Positions 26,901-38,000 of a stretch of DNA of 64,000 bases are shown piece after piece (positions within the stretch are counted from its first letter, which is position 1; every line of letters begins with the position of its first letter). The DNA is taken from the NCBI GenBank assembly GCA_007844125.1, contig CM017563.1, forward strand, positions 25,264,694-25,328,693, given 5' to 3'. Position numbers and translations under genes: made by a program. The DNA comes from Sinonovacula constricta (Eukaryota; Mollusca; Bivalvia; Cardiida; Solecurtidae). A model generated the notes under the pieces. That model made no database searches. It had not been told where the DNA came from and saw only the letters and a list, made by a program, of their open reading frames with translations.

Positions 26901-29900
26901 AAAACTTTACATTTCAATGACGATTTATGACTGAGTTGTGACAGATTTGTGTCAGATTTGTTAACGATTTGTGACCGATTTATGACTGAGTCGTGACCGA
27001 TTTATGACAGGTTTGTGATCGATTTATGACGGAATGAAACTATTTATTACAAAAATAAACAAAATAGTGTCGAGGACCGCATTCATCGTTTATGATCCAC
27101 TTATGATCTACTAGTGGCCTGGTTTAAAATAGCCATTTTGTGAAGTTTGAAACTTTAGCATCACCATCAAATACGTCAAAGTCACGAGTATCTATAATCT
27201 TAAAATACACAATAACTCAATGTTATTTGAAATAGTAAAGTGTAACAGAAGAATTAATTGTTTCAAACACACGGGTATAAATATGTTTGTTTAAATTGAT
27301 TACACATTGAGATCAAACAGAGTAATTAAGGCCTTATTATAATCCTGGTCGGTCCTTTTCGTCCACTTCTTGGATGGCCAAGAACTTGGGTAGTGAACTA
27401 CCTGAAGCAATGTACAGTCAGGTGACATAAATGAGTTTACTCTCTGGCTGACGTCATGTACGAGATGAGTACATGGGTGACATTTTAATAAGCAACTGTG
27501 GCACTACAACAAAACAAAACTTCAAACTTTCAGTAATTGGAGATATGTCCACTTGCTCTTAAAACATAACGAAATTTTCTCTGTAAACTCTGGTATAAGC
27601 TTTGTATATAGTGCTGTGGTAACCCTGTTCAAATTTCCATCACAACTCTGTTCAAGTAATTGTTAGTATGAATTTCGTTAACACGCTATCGCACTTTACA
27701 TTTAATAATTCTCCGCACATTTCTATAATATTTATGTCAGGACTTTGTGCAAGGCTATTGAAGGTTTGTTATACTATTGTTCCAAGCGGTGGATCTGTCT
27801 GAAACATGGCATGCAGCATTATTTTCCTAAAAGATCCTGTTCTTGTTTCCAAAATGACGAGCTATAGCGGGCCATAAATTGTCAGTTAATACTGAAATGA
27901 ATCTTTCCGTATAAATGGTGCCACAGAGGTCAATATACCCACTCCATCCTAACAAATACACCCCCAATACATGGTAGATGCACGCACTGGCTGATCTAAG
28001 TCCGATTGTATACCCAGGCTGGTCGTAATCGTTCAATATCCTTTCTCCAAACATACATTTTATTATTTGTACCAACCACTATCTTGTCTAATCGCTGAAA
28101 ATGATAGATGACCAGTTATTTTTAACAGATCAAAGTAATTTCTTAAGAGAAATGTTAATCATTCTAGCACGATTTCTAACACCAATCGTAATTTTCTTGG
28201 ATATAGTCTTACGTCGATAACCTTCTGCAAATAAACGCCTTTAGTAAATTTAGTAAATAAAGATGATCATGTGCTTTCATTAAATGTTGCCGTCAACTCA
28301 CTCAGTATTCGTCTGTCCGAGGTAGATTTTCAATGTAACCACGGAGAGATAAACGTTTCAGAAAATTCGAGATGGCTTCGAAGTGTAGTGCATATAGGTA
28401 CTTCCAATAGCCTTGCTTAAGTGGTTAAGTGTCGGCCTTCAGAGATGAAGGTCCAGGATTCGATCCCTGTTAGGGACAGAATTTATCTCATCCGTGATTA
28501 ACTTTTACTCTACGATTTATTCAAGTGATCTTCTCGATCTTTCGGCTGGATAAACCTCTCACTGTCAGTGACACGATTACCGTCATATTTACTTTCAGAA
28601 GACAACAATAAAAAGAGTAAATTTTATTTGTGACTGATTATATAAACAATAAAGGATTACTCCCATTCATTGTTTTTTTTTTATTTATTGCATAAATAAA
28701 ACTGTCAACGAGAACGATTTACAAATCTTATTCGTCAACAAAACGTCGACCAAAGGGGGAACTCATTTATGTCATTTGTTTAAAGATAGTAAGTCTTGTT
28801 CAAGGCCTAACTCATCGCCAATGGAATCAATCAACCACTGCATTAAGTTGTGACAACTTTAACAACCCCAGAATCAGTTAGTATGAAACATATAAACACC
28901 CCTTGGTTCATTTTCGGAATGGGCCCCTAAAGTGCGTTCGTTTCGACCCCCTCGTTGTCCCGTGTGTTTTCACACGGCTATGTTGCATATATAGAAACAG
29001 ACTTTACTTACCTGCACAAGTACAGACGCTTGCTGTGCACACTTTATGTTCGTGATTTATGCAGTGCAGGGCTTTACAGTCGCCATCGACCTGGCACGCT
29101 GTAATAAAGTTAAGTATAAACATGTATGCATGACGTATTAACCTGTCACTTTAACTATTATTGTACATGGCATTTCAAAATGACACGCTGTAATGTACTA
29201 TAGTGTATGACGTATTAACCTGTCACCTTAACTTTTATTGTACATGACGTATCACAATGACACGATGTAACGTACTTTTGTGTATGACGTATTAACCTGT
29301 CACCTTAACTTTTATTGTACATGACGTATCACAATGACATGATGTAACGTACTTTTGTGTATGACTTATTAACCTGTCACCTTAACTTTTATTGTACATG
29401 ACGTATCACAATGACATGATGTAACGTACTTTTGTGTATGACTTATTAACCTGTCACCTTAACTTTTATTGTACATGACGTATCACAATGACATGATGTA
29501 ACGTACTTTTGTGTATGACTTATTAACCTGTCACCTTAACTTTTATTGTACATGACGTATCACAATGACATGATGTAACGTACTTTTGTGTATGACTTAT
29601 TAACCTGTCACCTTAACTTTTATTGTACATGACGTATCACAATGACACGATGTAACGTACTTTTGTGTATGACGTATTAACCTGTCACCTTAACTTTTAT
29701 TGTACATGACGTATCACAATGACACGATGTAACGTACTTTTGTGTATGGCGTATTAACCTGTCACCTTAACTTTTATTGTACATGACGTTTCACAGTGAC
29801 ATGATGTAACGTACTTTTGTGTATGACGTATTAACCTGTCACCCTAACTTTTATTGTACATGACGTATCACAATGACATGATGTAACGTACTTTTGTGTA

Positions 29901-32900
29901 TGACGTATTAACCTGTCACCCTAACTTTTTTTGTACATGACGTATCACAATGACACGATGTAACGTACTTTTGTGTATCACGTATTAACCTGTCACCTTA
30001 ACTTTTATTGTACATGACGTATCACAATGACACGCTGTAATACAGTATGTGTGACGTAAACCTGTCACCAAAAACCATATTGTGCCTGGCAAGTTGTGAT
30101 TTTGTACATAACGTACTAACCTGGCACACTTGTGAGTTCTACCCTTTCATCTATCGGCATTGGGTAAAAAATACATATTTCACACGTAAAAGTTTTTAGA
30201 ACATAAATAACCTGTATAGGAGAAGATCAGAGGCAGACATGAACTTAATCAATTGATAAAACTTACATTTTCTTAGTAGTTACTTATTCTTTGTAATACA
30301 TGAGATCTCCCTTTACACATACATGAGTTATATAAAGGAAACATTGTCTGGCTCACTTTTCGTAGTTTAGCTACTTTCGAAAATAAAACACGTTGACATA
30401 ACTTGTGGATATACTCAAAGACTTACCGATGGGGACTGGCTTGGGAACGCATGTGCAGATACCATGCTGGCAGCCGAGGACCTGTGCGGGGTCTGTACAC
30501 GTGATACTGCATGTTGACAGGTCATCATTGGTGCACACGGCCAACAGTCCGTCTGGGGGTTATTAAAATATGAAAGTAAATGTAAATACTGCCACAATAA
30601 GGCAATGTATGTTCTAAAGAAACACATTTACACAACCCCACCCTACAACTGTGATCATATTATTTACATAAACCCACCCCACAATTGTGACCATTCTATT
30701 ATTAACATTACCCCACCCTACAACTGAGATCATTGTATTATTTATATAACTCCACCCCACATCTACGACCATTCTATTATTTACACAACTCCGCCCCACA
30801 ACTGAGACCATGCTATTATTCACATAACACCACCCCATAACTGAGGCCATTTTATTATTTACATAACCCCAACCCACAACTAAGACCATTCTATGATCAA
30901 CATAACCCCGCCCCACAACTGAGGCCGTTCTATTATTTACACAACTCCGCCCTACATCTGAGACCATTCTTCGATTTACATAACCCCACCCTACTAAGAC
31001 CATTCTATTATCTGCACAACTCCGTCCAACAACTGAGACCACTCTGTGATTTACACAACCCTACCCAACAACTAAGACCCGATTCTATTATTAACACAAC
31101 CCCGACCAAGAACTAAGACCATTATTATTTACACAACCCGAAATTTAGACAATCCTGCTATTTAACACAACCAACTATGTAAGGTTGTTACAACATTACC
31201 CCACCTACACAACACCACTATTAATATCATTCTGTTAATTAAACTCCGTCTCAATAAAGACGATTCTGTCATTTGCACATCTGCGCAATTTAGACCATTC
31301 TGTTATCTTCACAGACCCGCACTTACCATTCTGTTATTTAGTCAACACACCAGTTTTTGGCCATTCTGTTATTTACTCAACGCCGCAGTTTTGACCATTC
31401 TGTTATTTACTCAACGTCGCAGTTTTGACCATTCTGTTATTTACTCAACGCCGCAGTTTTGACCATTCTGTTATTTACTCAGCACCGCAGTTTTGACCAT
31501 TCTGTTTTTTACTCACCGCCGCAGTTTTGACCAGTCTGTTATTTACTCAACGCCACAGTTTTGGCCAATCTGTTATTTACTCAACGCCGCAGTTTTGACC
31601 ATTCTGTTATTTACTCAACGCCGCAGTTTCAACCATTCTGTTATTTACTCAACGCCGCAGTTTTGGCCATTCTGTTATTTACTCAACGCCGCAGTTTTGA
31701 CCATTCTTTTATTTACTCAACGCCGCAGTTTTGGCCATTCTGTTATTTACTCAACGCCGCGGTTTTGGCCAGTCTGTTTTTTAATCAACGCCGCAGTTTT
31801 GGCCAATCTGTTATTTACTCAACGCCGCAGTTTTGACGATTCTGTTATTAACTCAACGACGCAGTTTCAACCATTCTCTTATTTACTTAACGCCGCAGTT
31901 TTGTCCAGTCTGTTATTTACTCAACGCCGCAGATTTGACCATTCTGTTATTTGCTCAGCGCCGCAGTTTTGGCCATTCTGTTATTTACTCAACGGCGCAG
32001 TTTTGGCCAGTCTGTTGTTTACTCAACGCCGCAGTTTTGGCCAGTCTGTTATTTACTCAACGCCGCAGTTTTGGCCAGTCTGTTGTTTACTCAACGCCGC
32101 AGTTTTGGCCAGTCTGTTATTTACTCAACGCCGCAGTCTTGGGTTATTATTCTGTTGTTTACTCAACGCCGCAGTTTTGGCCAGTCTGTTGTTTACCCAA
32201 CGCTGCAGTTTTGACCAGTCTGTTGTTTACTCAACGGTGCAGTTTTGACCATTCTGTTATTTGCTCTACGCCGCAGTTTTGACCATTCTGTTATTTATTC
32301 AACGCCGCATTTTTGGTCAGTCTGTTATTTACTCTACGCCGCAGTTTTGGCTAGTCTGTTATTTACTCAACGCCGCAGTTTTGGCCAGTCTGTTGTTAAC
32401 TCAACGCCGCAGTTTTGGCCAGTCTGTTGTTAACTCAACGCCGCAGTTTTGACCATTTCGTTATTTAAACATTGCCGCAGTTTTGACCATTCTGTTATTT
32501 ACTTAACGCCGCAGTTTTGGCCATTCTGTTATTAACGCCTCAGTTTTGGCTAGTCTTGTTTACTCAACGTCGCAGTTTTGGCCAGTCTGTTGTTTACTCA
32601 TCGACGCAATTTTGACCAGTCTGTTGTTTACTCATCGACGCATTTTGACTAGTCTGTTATTCACTCGACTCCGCAAGTTTGGACAATTCTTACGATACCG
32701 CAACTAACACAATTAAGAACATTCTGTAAAGCTACACAACCTCGGTTTAAGATCACAAAGCTATTTACCGAATTGTACATTCATGATTCGCTCTGTTTTA
32801 TGACAATAGGAATATACCATTGAGATTTTTTTTATTTAAACCATACTGCTATTTGAAATAATACCGCAAACTAAATTTCTTTGCTTATAACTACTGTTTG

Positions 32901-34920
32901 CTATTTAGTTGCTTTGAAGTTTGAGACAACAAGTAAGAGTATTTTAAGTCTCTGACGAATCTTTGATTACCATTTTTAAAGGACTGTTTCACTTTATAGG
33001 GTAAGTTGGTCAGATAGCATTTTTCTCTCAGGAACATAGTGGGTAATGTACATGTAGTTACAAAAAACGCACAGCAGAATTAAATAAATTAAAGAAATAA
33101 GTTAATGCAAAGCATAAAAATCGAAGAAAAATTTATCAAGAAAAAACTGTGAACATAGCATTCAACAAAAGGAAACTTGTTCACAATGTGTGGCATACGA
33201 GGTTCAATTTTCACAAGAAATACCTCGAACTAACGTGCAATTTATAATGCAAGGTGTGACATTAAATACAGGTCTTGTATTTATAAATCAGTTATCCATA
33301 AAATGAACATAAAACATCTAACATTACAGGGAAATACCCAAGAAACAAGAGCTTTATTGTTGGTTGGAGCGCGCCGCCTATATATGGAATGCTGAAAAAT
33401 TTTGTACATGCGAGCGGATGTCCTCGGACATTTTCGTTCTCGGTAGAGAATGGTCGGGGAAAAATGGACAAGGCGTTCCGAATTCCGGAAGTTCCGCGAT
33501 TTACACATTTCCAACGTACGGGTCCTATTTCGGTAAATGACGTTATTTTTATATAAAACTAAAGCGAGAATGCAGAATTATTGTTATATGTAAAGTTGTT
33601 CTTTGCATAAAAGATTACGGACTCTGAAAATTCGTAATTTTCCGTTTAATTTCGTAGACCCCCCGGAACACCATGTTACCGACAATGTGACCATAGTAAA
33701 ATACCACGTGATCGCGACATCCGATTTGCAAAAATGGAGTCGAAAAGAAGTGATCGCCGCGGTCGATTTACCAATCATGTCCTAAAAGCACTGTCAAAAA
33801 GGAAATTAATAAAAAACAAGATCATACTGATATTGTGAGTGACCGTGTTTGTGATTATGTGGACATTGAAAGTTCGCCCAAGGAGAATGAAAGTTGGAAA
33901 ATAGGACGCAGAATGGTCGAATTCTCCGTGTTGGTTGAAGGACTTAAAATTTTGTACTTTATGTAGACTCAGGCCGATTCCACGGTGTCATTGGGGAACT
34001 AAAGAAAGGATTGGGAGTTATTTATATATTAAATGTTTAAATAGGGACTGTGGACACGTGAACACTGTGGCCTATGGAAAGATGGTCAGATGAAGTTTTG
34101 CCTTGAACACAAAGCTTGGAACAGGTAAGAATTGATATGCATAACAGATGCATAGAGCATCTGCAATCCAATTGATTATGTTAGTTATAGATTTATTTTG
34201 TTACCTTGCCACTGAAATAAAACTCCAGTTTCGTACCCAAAACATTTCGTACCAATATGTGAGTTAGTATTTTTCTCATTTTTTTTTTTTTTGTTAAAAC
34301 AAAATAAACATGTTTGCATTAGTATACAATATTTCTTGACACATTGTATTTGTATACATTGAATTCACTTGTACAACTGGACTTCAGTGGTGAGTAGGTC
34401 CTCTTACTTTTTTCTTAATCTTCTGGACCAGCCAAACACTATTGTGCCAATTAATTTAACAATAAATTATTGTTTTAGAGGTGTACAGCATCCACTACCC
34501 AGTCTTTTTTACTGTTATGCTTACACAAATAAAACAGAATTGTTAGTCCCAGATACCAAGCCTATCAGTTCTTTTCTTTTACAGCTATGATTGACAGTCT
34601 GGGAGGTCCACAAAAAGTAAACCACATGTTAGCGGCACTTAACATTCCAACTATTAGCAACGCCAATCTGAAAAAGATGGAGAGACGGACAGGGATGTCC
34701 ATTGAGAAAATCTGATCTCAGTAAGTATATTAGCATACATTGAGTTTTTAAATCAAAGACATGGTTTATTGGCTTTGTTTTACAACATTTTTGAACATCT
34801 CTTTAATATATATTGTAGGACTTTGATAAATACGGTTCAGTAAAAAAGAATTCATCTCATAATTTTCTACCAGCATCTGTTAATTAAAGACAACTTGTGT
34901 GACAGAGATGACATTTATGA

Positions 34921-35012
<92 letters not shown>

Positions 35013-38000
35013 AAGATATGAATTTTATTTATTCTTTCATTTAAATTATGAGTGTTGGCCTTTGGTCGTTCCTCGAAGGTCATTGTCGTGTTTATTCGTA
35101 CCGTGACTGTTTCGTACTTGTACTTGTTCTCACTCACTCTTTATGCTTTGATCTAGTTATCTCCCTGTGGACGTAAGAAAATTGTCATAATGGTCATGAC
35201 ATATAGACAGATGTCAAAGGATATAAAACAAGTATTCCCAATTTAATCTAAAGCATATAAATTTCAGTCAGAACCACATTGAACTAGACCTTTATCAGTA
35301 AATCCAATAGACTTTTGACCCATTTACACCGTGTGACCGAGGTCACATGAGGGTCTTGAAAATGACAGAGAAAACGGAAAGTGCTATTTTAGCACATTAT
35401 GTGTGGGATTTAGTGATGTAAAAACCTGCACATGGTTGCAAAACAAATCACCAATGTATTTTTTAAGGTTGTATTAAAACGTAAAATTAATCAGTTTTCA
35501 CTACTGTAAGCGTAAAATAAAGTTAAAATAAAAATACATTTTTTTTATTTTTTTTATTTTTTGTCTGCATCATTGAGCATTGATCTGATTAAAATCTATT
35601 TATAGATGAAAATATTTTTTGACAAAATGAAAGCCAATTGCATTTTAAGATGATTCCCTCACAAACATAGACTTTCGGCGCCGTATGACCTGTTAAGTGT
35701 CAGTGTGCCGTAAAACCCAAATAAATAAACAAACATAGACTGTACTATCATATTATCGCTGTCAGCGAATTCGTGAGTTGAGTTTACTTTTTTGGCGTGT
35801 GTATTCTATGTAAAAAGCATCGTAACTGTTATCTGGAACAAGTGATAAGGCCGGTACTAAGCAGAACATTTATCAACGACGTGACTTACTTTCTCTTTTC
35901 GTTTTACAAACGTGCCTGGCGTGTTTGACCTTTAGTTCATTTTATACGTACTTGATTATTTATTAAACATACATGTACTCGTTAATAAATAGTCACCTTG
36001 TGGTACAAGCGCGAACATTTGCGTATCATGTCGTAATAATAATATCAATTTACAGACAAATAAGATGATTGCAATTGAAATTTGAATTTTTCCTTCCGAT
36101 AGAGTCAAAAGTATGTTTAAATGGGCATTTACATTGATCAATTTAACAGTAACTTGTTAAAAATCAATGTCAGAAAAAGGTTCAGTTGTGATTTCAAGGA
36201 AGCATTTGGCCTTTTAAATAGAAATTGTATTGTTAAAAAGCTATTATAAAATAAAGTTGTTCAGCGAATGTTATAAAACAAATACGGTCTATGTATTCAT
36301 CTGTTTAGACTTGTGTTCGTGCAAATAGCGTCAATTCTGACCCCTTTGCTTATCACTCTTGTATTAAACAAGGAGTTCCTTTTTTCCTTTGCTATTACAA
36401 TGAAACACTGAAAAGTTGTTGATGAATTGTTTGAAATGGGTATTACGTATTCTACAGCAATTTAACACCTTTTCGATAGGGCAAGGAAGGCAGTTACATA
36501 AAATTGTTTCGTAAGGTAAAACGGAAATAATCTTAAATTATTTGACTAAGATTTTTCCGATTCTATGTTATCAAGTAACATCTGGGGATTCATAAACCTC
36601 CGAATAATGAAGGCACTCAAATAAAATTTCTAACGTACCTGTATGGGGTGAATTGAGACGGTCTCCTATTGTTGTTTTAAGCCAATATTTCAACATGCGT
36701 ACAACTATTTTGTGTATTAATTAATACACAACATTCTGTTTTACAAATTGTTTAACTTATCAGATAATAAAAACCAGTGTTTTCTATGTTTGATAATCAT
36801 ATCTTTTTAACTGATAGAACTTTTAAGTTTGGTAATGAAAATAATTTATTATCATTATATCTAACGATGGTTCGCTGCGGTAGTTAAACTATATATACAT
36901 GTTTATTTTACATTTAAAACTGTTTTGAACCTTATAGATTGTAGAAAATCCTTTATATGGTTAATGCTCTTACTACAATACCCTGTTAATAAAAAGGGAA
37001 TCGAAGAAAGACGTTACGAAAATGTAGAATGGGAAAATGGAAATACATGTATATAAACTGCAATATGAACGATTAAGGGTGTAAGTTTTGTGTGTGTCCC
37101 TTCTGTCATGTTTCTCTTTTGGTCGTTCTTCCACAGTGATATATCACATAGTGTACAGCAGATATATTCCGGAACTGGTAGCGCAATCGATAGAGCGTCG
37201 GCTCAAGGTACGGGAGGCCCCGGGTTCGATCCCGGGCTGCGACATACAAAAGTCGTTAAAAATGGTAGTGATATAGCTCCCTTGTTAACGCTCAAGCACA
37301 TATAAGGAAAGTTCCACAACTGGTTGGCCCGGTGTCAGGATAATGTGACTGCGTGTGTTATCATGCCAGGTGTTCACGGCGTGCTATACACAGTGAAGGC
37401 AGCACTATATCTGCTTCAAGTGGACACCGTCTCCAGATAACTGAAATACTGTTGGTGGGACGATAAACCCAATAAACAAAGAAACCGCACTAATTTACTG
37501 CTTGAAGTTATAAATTATTGTAGCCACGCGTCAATATGTAATCGTCTTTGGTAAAGTCCAATGGATAGCGTCATGTTGTTCTTTAAGAAAGTGCGGCGCT
37601 TTCAAGCATTGAATTTCGGTAATTATTCAATTTTGGCGGATATCAGAGATAAGTAAGATTGCAATTTAAAATGTTGATACATGATTACCTGCCACTTAAA
37701 TTGTTAATGTTCCTGTTAATGTGTATGTATGATTTAAATGGTTAAAGTGATACGACGATGTCCTGTGTACGAGTCAAATGCAATGCTCTATTCTGTTGTT
37801 TGCACTCGTAATTTGTTTACGCCCCTACCTTTAACCAAACATCCAAAGACAAATCATTTTTGCATATAAATTTAAAACATGAAACTTTGACGGTAGTGTG
37901 AATGGTTAAATTACAACAAGGTCTTGCTTTTCCCTGGTCGGTTGGTTGTTAGGCGAAAATGATCCATTGATGAACAGGACCACGACGGCGACATTTGATG

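Larger units (their letters stand above)
27415..28782 (-). mobile_element. Decayed Tc1/mariner-like transposon
   Basis: The left end CAGTCAGGTGACATAAATGAG follows TA, the expected target. The right end has the inverted GAACTCATTTATGTCA, with its outer bases decayed. Between them is a broken minus-strand transposase. It lies in intron 3, in the same orientation as the host gene. Confidence 0.65.

Noticed and set aside
28413..28482. tRNA gene
   Set aside because: A and B boxes are present but the T stem is imperfect and no acceptor pairing exists.
30614..31042. 142-codon minus-strand ORF (VVGRSYVNNRM-like repeats)
   Set aside because: It lies wholly in the 37-bp minisatellite of intron 1 and has no domain or splice support.
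31493..32452. ORFs of up to 251 codons in the 34-bp array
   Set aside because: Same effect: the unit lacks stops in + frames. Frames overlap and register is broken by indels.
34880..35137. His/Thr-rich ORF and Cys/Val-rich ORF
   Set aside because: Readings of the (GT)n microsatellite.
37166..37245. tRNA gene
   Set aside because: The T arm is perfect but the acceptor stem does not form and a SINE body follows.
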